Of a DNA stretch of 64,000 nucleotides, positions 1 through 11,790 are shown in pieces. Each line of letters opens with the position of its first letter. Positions within the stretch are counted from its first letter, which is position 1. Below the pieces are notes generated by a model, which was given only the letters and a program-made list of their open reading frames with translations, was not told the origin of the DNA and ran no database searches. Origin of the DNA: Antedon mediterranea. Its lineage: Eukaryota > Echinodermata > Crinoidea > Comatulida > Antedonidae. The translations under genes were made by a program, and so were the position numbers. The stretch is taken from NCBI RefSeq assembly GCF_964355755.1, contig NC_092678.1, forward strand, positions 12,186,922 to 12,250,921, in the 5' to 3' direction.

Positions 1-277
1 ACATATGACATAAAGTAACTCTTTTTAGCTTATTGTGTTTTCCTAGCTCTGTGGTGATTTGGAAAACTTTACAGATTCGAAACAACCAAAAAAAAAATTA
101 ATAAATTAAAAAAAAAAACATTTCACAATAAAATACAATTGAATGTTAAAGCAATTTCATCTGGTTTCAATAGTAATCAGTTCATTAATTATAAACCAGT
201 AAAATGAAAATAAAAGGTTTTAGTTTAAATAATAGTAACGTAATAACTTATAACAAACCATTTAAAAGGTCAGGCTT

Positions 278-378
278 TTAGGTAGGCCTATATCTGAAGC
301 TGAAGCCTTGGCCATCTTGATAACAAGTTAATGTAGGGGTAATACAAGGGTTCGGTTTACATGGGTCGTCGGTATTTT
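278..378 (-). CDS. EGF-like cassette exon, second locus
   Basis: Acceptor TTATAG at 379-380, phase 1 like the other cassette. Reads NTDDPCKPNPCITPTLTCYQ DGQGFSF then ends at TAA (278-280). Three cysteines in EGF-like spacing; the fourth position is Phe. Likely the 3' exon of the locus whose leader is at 781-879. Confidence 0.38.
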
Positions 379-780
379 CTATAACAGAATAATGAAAATG
401 ATAAAGTAGAAAAACCATTGTCTGACAATTTAATCAATAAGAAATGACTTTAAATTAAATTAAATAAATTAACTTATTATAATAGCCTAAAGATTAATTG
501 TCTAAAAGTGAATGAGTTGGCACCATGATAGCATTAAGGTGTTATTTTATCATTTCCTCATATACAGTATTACAAAACATTTTTTCCGGCGATCTTACAT
601 TAGGAAAAAGTAAAGGTAATATGATAATTGAAGACTCAAAATCTAATAACATTATAATAAAAATTTATAAGAAGGTTCACTAACCACCATTTTATTTTAT
701 TTCTTTATTCTGATATAAAATCAATAGGATAAAAACACAAAAAAGTACTGATACGGCAAACTTATTTCCATTGTGCGGTC

Positions 781-879
781 CTAATTTCCATCTTGTGGAG
801 GATTTCCAAATACGGCGGTTACAATCAGAAATGTTAAAACAATCACAACTCGAGTCATCTGACAGAAGTGGAAAGCCAT
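781..879 (-). pseudogene. Second signal-peptide exon of the EGF-like family
   Basis: ATG at 879; MTRVVIVLTFLIVTAVFG (after a short MAFHFCQ lead) resembles the leader at 3916-3997 in its R-V-V core. It is followed by NPPQDGN and an in-frame TAG, with no clear donor, so this copy may be broken or differently built. Confidence 0.35.
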
Positions 880-910
880 TATTTTATTTTGATACAAAAT
901 GACACGCAAT

Positions 911-1101
911 TAAGGCCAGTTAACACAGACGAGCGGAAAGCAAAAATATTTATATTTATGTTATTTCTTATGACCATTTACACTAAACGCGAGCGGTCGA
1001 GCGGAAACCGGCCCAGAGGATAGTTACAAATTCTACACATGCGACAAACGAAGCTACGCGTTTTCCGCTTATCGTTACCGTTTGTCTGTGTAAATTGGTT
1101 T
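911..1101. mobile_element. MITE with TAAGGCCARTT-type ends
   Basis: Left end TAAGGCCAGTTAACACAGAC and right end CTGTGTAAATTGGT are inverted, sharing the family ends seen at 3587-3723. Interior has GAGCGG/CCGCT inverted motifs. Non-coding. Confidence 0.5.
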
Positions 1102-2340
1102 ATATCAATTTACCACTCTTCTATGTGTCGAATTATAAATAGGCCAATGTTTTTGCTCAGAAAAATATCTTTCAAAATTATCTTCTTCATTTTATTTTTA
1201 TGACGTCAACATTCCCACAAAAATATTTATGTGTCCAGTAATTTCACTTATGACACACACACTGTAGGCTGTATATACTGTATAAAACATACGTTGTTTT
1301 CGCTCATATTTTAACACACGTGCATGTTGCATCGGCGCAGATTTTATCTTAATTATGTCGGGAAAATGATCTGTTATTCCAAAAGATCACTTTATTCGTC
1401 AATGTGACGAATTAAAAACTAGTTATATCTGCATCGTGATGTCTCTCGCCGTCAATATAGTTAACTATCTTTATCATTTCATCTCATAACATCACCATAT
1501 ATAAGCTCATATTCCTCGTCATCCATTGCATTTTTTGCCTTCATTACCATAATGGTATTATGGATATCAATGTAAGTGTTGAATAAAAGTTGTTCAATAA
1601 TTACAATATTTTGTTAGATTAGTGTTTTCAAAATGAAAAATAAAACATTTAAGGCCTAATATCAAAAAAACAATAATGTAAAAGAACTGATCTGTTGGTA
1701 TAGACATACATGGACTGTATAATAATATTATTATGATATACCGTATGCTTTTAATATCAATTAAAAATGTATATTATTGAAAACGAAATAGATAAAAAGA
1801 AAAATTAAATCGTAAAAATATATGCCAAAGACAATAAATCGGTTCGGGTGATTTTTTGTTGTCTCAATGGGTAAATGACCAGTGCACATTGATCATTTAA
1901 CCCGGGAAGCGACAAGCGTCAAATAGAACTTCATTCTTATGATGCGATGAATCATTTCATCGGGATTTAGTTAACATGATATATGTATTATCATAATTTT
2001 AGCTCGATAAAGAGGAACCGTTTACACGGAAATCACATCATGATCTTTATGCTAATGAGGTGTTTTGTTGCATAACAGATGGACAAGGATTCGCGCATAG
2101 TAAAACAAATGCTGATTGGTTAATTTATAGATGAAGTATCGCGTTAAACTATAGGTTTCTCCAGCACATTAACTTTCTATTTACTTGAATGTTGGCTCCA
2201 CTGATCACGTTAGAGAGATTATAAGCTATACAGAATTTGAGCGGTACAAAATGGTAGGCAAAAATGTTTTTTTTTTTCAGTTTTAAATGAATGTATGCTT
2301 ATTATTGTATATGAATGTATATTCAAGGTAACGTAATACA

Positions 2341-2457
2341 ATAGTCTGCCTATATCGCCAGCCAGACGCCGGCAAAAGCTCTGACCATCAATTTTGTGAG
2401 AACAAAATGTAGGACCGGCACATGGCTTTGGATCACATGGATTAATGACTAATGTTT
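2341..2457 (-). CDS. EGF-like cysteine cassette exon
   Basis: Acceptor TTATAG at 2458-2459, phase 1. Reads TLVINPCDPKPCAGPTFCSH then KIDGQSFCRR, spacing C-x4-C-x5-C-x8-C, the first part of an EGF domain. The final EGF cysteines are not visible. The frame stays open to 2219, so the 3' border is uncertain. Probably spliced to the signal exon at 3916-3997. Confidence 0.45.
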
Positions 2458-3300
2458 CTATAACAAAATTATAAAAAAAGCAACATCTACCTAAGTTGAG
2501 ATGTTGGTATGTTAATATGTTAATTTCAATATTAACATTTATTTTTATTATTGTTTCAATATAACAGTTTAAACGGATTAGAACATGAATTGCAGAAATG
2601 TATGATGATATATTTTTAATGTTAATAATTTTAATATTACGCATAGACAATTTGTTTTGTGGTGTTGCATTTAATCTCTTGATGCGGTGATACAATATTC
2701 ATGTAATGATATCAGTAAAGTTTTCAAGTACGGTGGTTCTACGAAAAATACTTAAAAGAAATTAATTATTCCCGATTATAACATACTGTAATTATTGTCG
2801 AAATATTGCCGAATACAACACAATGTCACGTGCATTTTACTTGGTGTAAATCTAGGTCTAAATATTTTACTTTTTTTAGTGAACATAATTAAAGAACATT
2901 CTTATTGATCGTGTGAAAGTGCAGGTTGATGTAGTTGACCTGGAGGGGCTACGGTACTTAACGATTAGTATCTCCCGCACTTGGGAACATCTAACCTACA
3001 AATAAAAACACAATTCGTTAACAAAACCTCACATGATTTCAACAGAACATAATTGAGGAATCACAAGATATGGTACAATGGTAACATCAGTATTTGAAAT
3101 ACTATCTAACGCCCTACAACTGTCTCTGACTTTATTTAATAGCAGTTGTCAAATTCCTAAAGAAAATCATGTATTTTTTCGTTGTGATTTCTGTTTTATT
3201 ATGTTTAATCATTATTATTATGCCAAAAATGTATGGTTTTGCCATAGATAATAAATGTACAATGAAATGAAACAATTAACACAAAAAAAAAAACATACCA

Positions 3301-3356
3301 TATACGCACATGTAGCCCTGGCCATTCACAATACAGCGTTTACCTTCATCACATGG
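3301..3356 (-). pseudogene. EGF-like cassette, acceptor apparently lost
   Basis: Reads INPCDEGKRCIVNGQGYMCV and is followed by a donor GTATGT (3293-3298), but no AG acceptor lies where the sister cassettes have TTATAG. Either a decayed exon or one with an unusual acceptor. Lies between the signal exon (3916) and the cassette at 2341-2457. Confidence 0.35.
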
Positions 3357-3586
3357 ATTGATGGATCAATAAAATAAGGCAAATATGTTAATTACAGGTA
3401 AAAAAGTATAAGCAATGAACGTTTTCATTTATTATTGATTGTTTTCATTCATTATAAATAAACAATTCATTGTGGTACAATAACAAAACTGATGATCTGT
3501 GAAATAAACGAAGAATACATTTTACATTATTAGAAAATAATTATTAAATAATTTACAAAATGGTGAAGACACATGGAAACCTGTAA

Positions 3587-3723
3587 AGGCCAATTTACCC
3601 AGCAGACGAGCCGTAACGGTAAGGCAACAACTTGATCGTAACACTCATACACTCTGTATCTATTCTCCGCAGTGTGTGTAAATGGTAGATTTCAAGTTAC
3701 CGCTTGGCTGTGTAAATTGGCCT
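3587..3723. mobile_element. MITE, TAA target duplication
   Basis: Ends AGGCCAATTTACCCAGC and GCTGTGTAAATTGGCCT are inverted and flanked by TAA on both sides, as expected for PIF/Harbinger-like MITEs. About 137 bp. Confidence 0.55.
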
Positions 3724-3915
3724 TAAATTGAGGAACGGACGAAATATTCTGCTTGATCATACAGAAGTCTTCCCATTTGTCTTCCACCACTGGGCTTTTA
3801 AGGTAGGTAGTGAATCATTCAAACCTCGGCGTCTTGCGGTGTAAGAACACTTTTGTACACTATCAAACTTTATGTGACACAAAAATGATGTAGAAATTGT
3901 ATTTTAACCACTAAC

Positions 3916-3997
3916 CGCCTTCTTTTGCATCAACTTCAAACATTATGTTTGTTACAAGCAGGAGTACGAAAGCAATGCAGACTACTCGAGCAGCCAT
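3916..3997 (-). CDS. Signal-peptide exon of a small secreted EGF-like protein
   Basis: ATG at 3997 opens 27 codons: MAARVVCIAFVLLLVTNIMF then EVDAKEGG, a textbook signal peptide. A donor GTTAGT follows at phase 1. The EGF-like exon at 2457 has a matching acceptor and phase. I do not recognise the gene. It looks like a short secreted cysteine-rich protein. Confidence 0.5.
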
Positions 3998-4511
3998 CTT
4001 CTGAAACTTTGTAAAAAATAATGTTATAATGTGAACGTAACCGCGTCACAAATTCTCATAAGATCGTATTTTTGTCATCGTCCGTCATGATGTTTTTCAC
4101 CGTCACTGGCATAAAGCGTCTTCTTTTTGTTCTTTTTCTACTACTACTTATACTATTTACTATTTATAATTTAAATAGTTTCTTTTGTTTAGATTATTGA
4201 TCTTAAACATATTTTATACGTATGACAAAAAAATAAAACAACAAAAGTTAACATACCTGATGAAACAGCATGATTATATTAATTTGTAATAGGATAATCT
4301 AAATAAACAGTAATGTTGGTATTGATACACGCGCCTTATATGCTGTAACAAGTCATTAAATGTCAGTGACCTTTTATGTGCAAAAGAAACAAATAAAAAG
4401 AATACTGTAATTACATCGTAAAATCATCTGAATAAATCATTAAGGTTATATATTATTGGCTCAATACATTTATATGGTAAATATTGCTGATTGATAAAAC
4501 GGATGCTAGTC

Positions 4512-4699
4512 AAGTCGCCCCATCGCAAAGTCGCCCCATATGAAGTCGCCCCTTACAGAGTCGCCCCAAAACAAAGTCGCCCCTACACAGTCGCCCCATC
4601 GCAATGTCGCCCCATCGCAAAGTCGCCCCAACGCAAAGTCGCCCCATCGCAAAGTCGCCCCATCACAAACTCGCCCTATCGCAAAGTCGCCCCAAAACG
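4512..4699. repeat. Left iteron array of foldback element
   Basis: About 12 units of GTCGCCCC plus 6-8 bp (commonly ATCGCAAA). The spacer varies, the core almost never. Confidence 0.85.
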
Positions 4700-6267
4700 T
4701 TAAAAAATAGTTACAACTGCGTAAAATGTCGCAATGATACACAAAATAACACGGAACGTGTAGGCGTAAAAGGGGAAGCCCCGCCATGTAGTCTCAGGTC
4801 ACACGATCGGCACGCACCCCCATCATCAGAGAAGAAGCCCCCGACTAATCACTCCGCGCTCTAGCTTACCAGAGGGAAACCCCTGTAATTACTCCGCCGT
4901 TGTCGCACTACAACGCACCATCTGAAGATGGGGAAACCCCGCCGGAGTTTTACGATATCAGTCGCGTTCGAAATCGGTCGCATTTAATTTTGGTCGCGAT
5001 AAAATGATGTTATACGATCTAGATTATTTTTACTTTGGTCGATGAATATTTATTATTATTATTAGGCCTATATTGATTTGTAAACATAGTTTAAGATTAT
5101 AGTATTATCCAGCATAATGTCATTTAACAGTACATAATTATTTAAATGTGAAATATTTTATAGGAAACGTAGGCTACGTCTGTGTCTTTTATTTTATATG
5201 CAACAAATTACGTAAAACAATTTATTTATAAACATTCAGTTTACTAATATATACATTATAACAATGAACATTGATTGTAAGCCTGGAAAGACAATCCCAT
5301 CATTATATCCATTATAAAATTGCATCATATCACCACTATATGTCGTAAATGATGACGTGCGTGTGTGTATTCGTCGTACGTCCGTGTACGTATTATTCCG
5401 TGCCTCTTCACTGTCTTGTTTAATTTACAATTAAATAAACACCCGATATGGGGATATTTATTAGGCATGATAATTAGAATGTTCTATAACCGAAAAGGTT
5501 GAAAAGAATTATTCAGTAAAATTATCATTGTGCTGTTGAATAAAGGGCGACCCGCCATCTGAAACATTCTCTGAAACCAATCGGAGCTGCGCCTTCTGGT
5601 ATCTGTTTCCTCACAGCTGCTACGTCTTTCTGCTGACCGTCGGGGATTCCCCTTTTTAAAAAACACGCACACGATACTGTACGATGGTTTTTCCATGGTC
5701 AAAATGTAGCGTTTTAATTTTACTAAAATACCTGCATGTAAAACAATCATATCGACGATGAAATCCTTTTTTTTCATTTCTTCATTTTGAAAAGTCATAA
5801 TAAAATTAAGACACAAAACTTGTCAATAAATGCAAAATGATCAATAAGTAGCCTATAACACTCATTGTCTTACAACACTGTTATTGTTTTAACTACTGTA
5901 AATCTATACGAAGGCCTACTACACATTTATACATTTATTATATTATCCTAAAAAATTAGCTGGTATCCACGCGTAGGTTGAAGAAAGATTCGAAATTGTG
6001 GCTCTGGTAACTAATTTTAAAATCATATTAAATTAACATTTTTCGAAACTATAAATCAGAGATAATCTTTTTAGAACTTTCAAAAAAGGGACTATTTTTT
6101 TAATGATTTTTAAAAAGCACATCACTCCATTAAAACCTGTAAAATGAAAATTAAAACACAAATTATGTATATAATAGGATAAACATTATAATGTATACGA
6201 CATATAGCGCGACCAAAGTAACAACGCAATCGATATCAAACGCAACCAATATGATTAAAACCGTGGG

Positions 6268-6430
6268 CGACTTTGTGATGGGGCGACTTTGCGTTGGGGC
6301 GACTTTGCGATGGGGCGAATTTGCGATGGGGCGACTTTGCGTTGGGGCGACTTTGCGATGGGGCGAATTTGCGATGGGGCGACTTTGTAATGGGGCGACT
6401 TTGCGAAGGGGCGACTGTGCCGGGGCGACT
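6268..6430. repeat. Right iteron array of foldback element
   Basis: About 11 inverted units of GGGGCGAC with TTTGCGAT-type spacers, mirror image of the left array. Confidence 0.85.
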
Positions 6431-6450
6431 TGACTGGATCCCGATAAAAC

Positions 6451-6483
6451 CAGGGAAGAATGAAGTTAATTTTACTCTTCCCT
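6451..6483. repeat. Small hairpin between two GATAAAAC copies
   Basis: CAGGGAAGA ... TCTTCCCT forms a stem, and GATAAAAC lies on both sides (6443-6450 and 6484-6491). Could be a tiny insertion or a by-product of the foldback insertion. Confidence 0.4.
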
Positions 6484-7452
6484 GATAAAACATGGTTATT
6501 GTATATTATTCTATTACCCCTTCATATCTTAACATCAGTTGGGTTGATTGACAGGCTTGTTCATTGTCTTATGTCAGGCAACTTTAAACTTTTTATCTTT
6601 TAACAATCATTTTTATCTTTACATAATATTTATATTTATATATTTTTAGATTCAATTTTAATGATTGTTCAATTTGATGCCCAGCAAGTTTTAAATTTTT
6701 ATCTCTTTGTATTTTTATTGTTTACTTTTGTTCAAGTGCAGTATATGGAGAGCCATCTCGATAGTGCTTTGCACTCATGGCAATCCTCAGCATGCTGCAC
6801 CGCTGTCTTGTTGTCATGTTTTTTGTGCCTGAAAATTGAATAAAATAAAATAAAATAAAAATTCCCGTTTTAACTTTACATAACTAGGCCTTACCAATTA
6901 TAATGAGACGAATGTGGATTTTTTCCCTTGAGTTGAAACATGACTAGAAAACTATTTAGGCTTTGGTTTCATTGGCACACTTATCGCTAATTTTGGCTGA
7001 CAGGAACAAACTTACCTGGATAAAAAAACAGAGGTGAGACTTCCAACAAACATTTCGGAAATCCCGCCTTGTGTCAATGAGTACAATTGAGAACTAGAAA
7101 GCGCTATAAAATCGACTAAAAGTCCCAGTGGTCTAATGGTAGGATATTTGCAATCGAGCAGTTCTACGTCCGAAATCCGTTTTTAATCAATTTACAAAAG
7201 AGAATCAATGTGTATGTTATAGCGCGCGGGACGATAACTTAACAATAACTATACCAATACACAAAAACGTAAACCAAATAATTATATTTATTATAAATGA
7301 ATAATTTTATATAAGCAATGAAAAGTGAAATCATAAAACTTCTTCCATAATTCTCTACCTTTAAGCATTCGTAACTCTTACAATTTCTCCTCCTTTACAG
7401 GGCCGTAACCAGGTTTGACGGCGGGGTGGATCGTTAAGTTGTTTAGTGGAAC

Positions 7453-10175
7453 CCAGGGGCGGATCCAGGATACCTATTGAAATAGGGGTGGCGTAACTTT
7501 GCGAGCGAAGCGAGCAAACATTGGCTGGGGGCCAGGGGGCCGCCAAGGGCCCCCGGTCGGGATCCAGGGGCCGACGGCCCCTGGAAATTTTGGCGTTCTA
7601 GCGCATTGTAAGTCGTTTAAAACGATTTACAAACATCTCATAATGTCATTTACCAAACACTCTAAAGCTCGCAAATTACGACATGTGGAATATGCAGCTG
7701 ATACCATGGAGGTATTTATTTTATACCTCCATGCTGATACTTACCTAGGGTACCAAAAGCAAGCCAACAACTTGCCTGTACTTTACATCTAAATTTTTAC
7801 AACGCGACGATGTTTTTCACCTTTATATTATAAACTTGCCCTAGTCTAGGCCGGTATTATTTTTTTACACGCGCGCCGGGTCGATCGCGGTCACTATACT
7901 TCGCATGCAGCTAAAGTAAAATGACGTCACGTTAAAGCGGGTCGTCACAGAGTCTCATGCATATTAATGAAGCAAACTTGCTGAGAGTGTTTTCACCACG
8001 CAACACATGCGACGAGAGATTTATCGAAACTCCGAGCCGGCCATCGACTGACGGTCATGTTTTTGACAATTAAAATCACGGCATATTCAACGACCTGGTT
8101 TAAACGATTGTTTAAAAATTAGCGGTCCGGCTCGATTACATTATATTTAGTGATTTGAAAAAAACAAAACACCTCTTTTGTCATGATGTCATCGCGATGT
8201 GTTTACCGTCATCGACGGGAAAGCAAATAAAACAACAAGGGTCATGAAATGCTGCAGCATTGTTAATATTTTAATAGTAATACGTTTTAATAAAATTTAG
8301 CCCTAACGGGATAATTTTCGTAGGCATACAGTCCTAGCCTTTGTTTTTATTGTACTTAATAAATGGGCGCGTAGTATAGTAGCACTGACCATGTGGCTTC
8401 ATCAACTCTATTGATCGTCTGAGGTAGGCCTACCGCTACTCTACAATACGGGAGTGACGATCACAAAGGATGCCGCCTGCTTAGTGGAACGCGACCAAGC
8501 TCACCACTGGCTTTTATCAACTTGCTCCTTTTACACTTAAAGGCTGGTTTCCTGTCGACGTAAGAACATCACTTTTGTTGCGACTACGTCGATTTGTCGT
8601 AAGAAATGCGGATTTTACAGGAAACCGATTACGATCGAAAATTTATAAAATCGACGTAACGTAAGAAAAATGGTAACGACAAACGATTTTACAGGAAACC
8701 GATGACCTAACAATTGTTGCGTTACGACGTTTTCTTCCGATTTTACAGGAAACCGGGATTTTTGATCTTACGCTTGAATGAACGCCCTTGCGTCACGTTT
8801 CTTACGTCTCTTACGAAAGTTGACTTGAAGTCAACTTTCGCAAGAGACGTAAGCGCAATCGTAACAAGCAACCAATGAGCGACAAGAGTTATGACGTAAT
8901 GTGTATGACCTTACAGTGAAATATAGCCGGACAATAACATTTGTATGTATTTACCGTACTACTACAATTTTAGCCCACTTTACGATGTTGTACAATGTAC
9001 ATACTTTACAAATGCACAGTAGTTTCAATATAATATTGTTCTAATCAGGGAGTTTACAACTCACATCAAAATATAATACTCTTATTTATGGACGTGCAAT
9101 AAACAATCCGCATTGAAACATTCGACATTCTTCTGTTCTATTTGTCGGTAGAAACGTCGCGAAAATGAACATTTGCAACAAGATAAGATATAGAAAGCCC
9201 TTGTAAGCAATATAATATTATTATGTAACTTTAAAAAAAAATGTTTGCTTGATTTTGTATAATTTATATTGTTTTGTCAATATAAATTATATTTTGGTAT
9301 GCCTGGGCCCATAGGTAGGTCTAATAATAATAGGAATCCCGAAATGATTTGCCGTTTTTTAATTTTGAAAACTATTTAAGGCTAGGCCTACTAAGGCCAG
9401 AATAATTAATTCATATTTTGGTTCATACAATAGTGCATAGGCCTAGCCTATTAGCCTGGCTCCTAGGCTAGTTTGATTATATTTTGGTCAAATCCATTCC
9501 TATTAGTACAGTATTAATTAAGTATTATCACTAATACTAGGGCCTAGCATATCTACTAAAAATAATATGTTGGTGTGCTGCACTGACACTGAGTAGCTAC
9601 AGGTACAATAACAACATTCAACATTTCGCGCGAAAAATGATAAAACCCGCTCTAAAAAGAAACACCAATCATAGATGTTGTTTCAAATACGTCATAAATC
9701 CGACCGACGTAAGAAAAAAATTTCAACTTTCGTAACAACACTAAAATCGACGTAAGCATACGACGTGTGTTTCACAGCCAAAATTTCAACTTTCGGGAGC
9801 AGCATAACTACAGATGTTTCTCTGTGGCCCGACACGATCTTGACTAACGTCAACGACGTCAATTTTTTCTCAACTTTCGTAAGAGACGTAAGAAACGTAT
9901 GAAACGCAAGAATCGTTGCAAAATTCAACTTCTTATGTCGACAGGAAACCAGCCTTAACTGTGAATGATCGTTGGTAACGCTAGAGATTGATAGTACACA
10001 AAGGATGTCGACGTACATGCTTGGTGGAATGCGACCAAGCTGACGATGTGCTCCGACGTACTATTTTCACTATGAAAATGTGCAAACCATCGGTGATTGA
10101 TGACCGTCGAAACGATACGTGTTTTAAAAATCTATTTAATAAAAAAAAAAAATACGCCCCCGCTAGATCCGCCAC
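7453..10175. mobile_element. hAT-like non-autonomous element, interrupted
   Basis: Left end CAGGGGCGGATCCAGGAT and right end (reverse complement) CAGTGGCGGATCTAGCGGG match. TGGAACC occurs at both borders. GC-rich subterminal block GGGGGCCAGGGGGCCGCC at 7526-7545. A TAA-flanked element (8541-9955) sits inside. Confidence 0.42.
8541..9955. mobile_element. PIF/Harbinger-like non-autonomous element
   Basis: Terminal repeats AGGCTGGTTTCCTGTCGAC and the same on the other strand at 9937-9955, flanked by TAA (8538-8540 and 9956-9958). Subterminal motif GATTTTACAGGAAACCG occurs three times near the left end. No transposase frame. Confidence 0.62.
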
Positions 10176-10539
10176 TGGAACCATACCCTCGAATTTTTTT
10201 CTCTATAGGCCTATGGCCGCAAATCGCATTTCCGGCTATTCTCTTTTGTTTATGAACTATATTGTTGGTGTAATTTCCAGCCCACAAATTTCAATTGCCG
10301 ACCTTAATATTGCCGACCTTATATTGTCAGAGGACGGCATTCTCTTGCCGACCGAAATTAGGCTAGATCCCTCCTCCTTTCAATCCTCCTAGCAACAACA
10401 TGGTACATTAGGGATCGTATCATTGAGACTTTAACAGGCATATTCACCATCATGTGGTGTTTAGGCAGTGGTGGCGCCAGCGGGGGGGCTACGGGGGCTT
10501 TAGCCCCCTCGTCGGGGAACCTAGCCCCCCCCCCCCCGT

Positions 10540-11200
10540 CGGGGAACACGGGTACTTTTTGTCGGGGAATATAATATACAGTAAAAAACGTTCGCGTTCA
10601 CTTCATGCTTCAGCGCCCAGAAAACCACGACGTTCCATTGACCGTGAGAGTACGTCAGAGGGCTATTACTGTATGCACTTTTATGCATTCATTTATTGCC
10701 AGCGATCTACTTACTACTAAACATTAGCTAGGTACGCACTTGTCTGGCGGTATCCCTTTGTACGAATCGTTCAACGTTGGGTCGAGACGCGTGATATCAA
10801 GTTCCATACAGGGACCAAAATGTGTAATGTAGTTATTTTCCAGGCGAAGTTTACCGACGGTTACCGAAGGGAACACGGGTACTTTTTGTCGGGGAATATA
10901 ATATACAGTAAAAAGCGTTCGCGTTCACTTCGTAGCTAGCTTCAGCGCCTAGAAAACCGCGACGTTTCATTGACCGTGAGAGTACGTCAGAGTGATATTA
11001 TGCACTTTATATATGCATTAATTCATTATTGCCAGCGACCTAACTTACTACTAAACAATAGCTAGGTTCGCACTTGTCTGGCGGTATCCCTTTGTACGAA
11101 TTGTTCAACGTTGGGTCGAGACGCGTGATATCATGTTCCATCCAGGGACCAAAATGTGTACTGTAGTTATTTTCCAGGCGAAGTTTACTGACGGTTACGT
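10540..11200. repeat. Two-copy tandem repeat, period about 330 bp
   Basis: GGGAACACGGGTACTTTTTG, the segment TACGTCAGAG and GGTATCCCTTTGTACGAA recur in the same order at 10541/10869 and later. Copies are about 90% alike by eye. Confidence 0.8.
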
Positions 11201-11552
11201 CGTGTACTGCGTCGACGTACGCTACACTACAGCAAAAACGAATTATGTTAATTGTTCGTATGTTCACCAATTTTTTAATTTACAACTAACCTTCTGTACC
11301 GTGGGGCACCTAAAATAAATTTTTCATCCATTACTAAACAAAAAAACATGCCATTTTCGCTTAGCCAACATCTTATTATAGCTAAGTTATTACATTTTCA
11401 ATGTCCTGTATGTCATGAATTTCTCACCACTCGGAAGTCCAGATAGTACGCACGCATACACTTGGGAGGAATAAACTTATTTCCCCGACTGAAAAAGGTC
11501 TACGCTTGCGTTTTTTAAGCCTCTAGGCCTGATGTTTCCAAAGTATAAAATG

Positions 11553-11790
11553 CAATTTTTTGAAGACCCGCAGCTCTAGTTTTAAACAGTTTCTTCTTAG
11601 CTCAGCCCCAACAATAAAGCTGGTCATATTTCGAAGTACAAGAAGTGCATTTTCCGGGACCTAACATCTCTATTTTTCAAACATTTCTTAGCTCAGTCAC
11701 AACCATGATAGGGACTTATATATTTTGTTTCATGTTTTGAAGTATATTAAGTTCAATTTCCGGGACCTCCAACTCTATTTTTCTAAATGT
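11553..11790. repeat. Diverged two-copy repeat, period about 105 bp
   Basis: TTTCTTAGCTCAG, a GAAGTA/T-A-AAGT stretch and TTTCCGGGACCT recur in order twice. Confidence 0.55.

Larger units (their letters stand above)
4501..6442. mobile_element. Foldback element with iterated GTCGCCCC ends
   Basis: Both termini carry arrays of an 8-bp core (GTCGCCCC left, GGGGCGAC right) spaced by 6-8 variable bases: about 12 units on each side, inverted. Outer ends GGATGCTAGTCAAGTCGCC and (reverse complement) GGGATCCAGTCAAGTCGCC. The 8-mer GATAAAAC flanks both ends (4493-4500, 6443-6450), a plausible target-site duplication. The interior has no credible gene; open frames here come from the repeat array. Confidence 0.7.

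Noticed and set aside
1869-1903. Short hairpin GGGTAAATGA...TCATTTAACCC
   Set aside because: Too short and isolated to call an element or regulator.
4491-4864. Overlapping open frames rich in repeated VAPSQSRP / GRLCDGATLRWGD peptides on both strands (also 6191-6493)
   Set aside because: They are translations of the GTCGCCCC iteron arrays in several frames. There is no start context, splice signals or known fold.
5484-5816. 110-residue minus-strand open frame inside the foldback element
   Set aside because: No motif, not bordered by splice sites. Considered a chance frame.
7118-7182. tRNA-like sequence (TGGTCTAATGGTAGGATA, later TTCTACGTCCGAAATCC)
   Set aside because: The A-box half resembles tRNA-Glu, but the B box and acceptor stem do not pair; at best a tRNA relic.
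7499-7792. 97-residue plus-strand open frame at a GC-rich block
   Set aside because: The first half is the subterminal repeat of a hAT-like element; no protein similarity seen.
9988-10392. 134-residue plus-strand open frame
   Set aside because: No recognisable domain. It crosses the boundary of one transposon and the end of another, so a chance frame.
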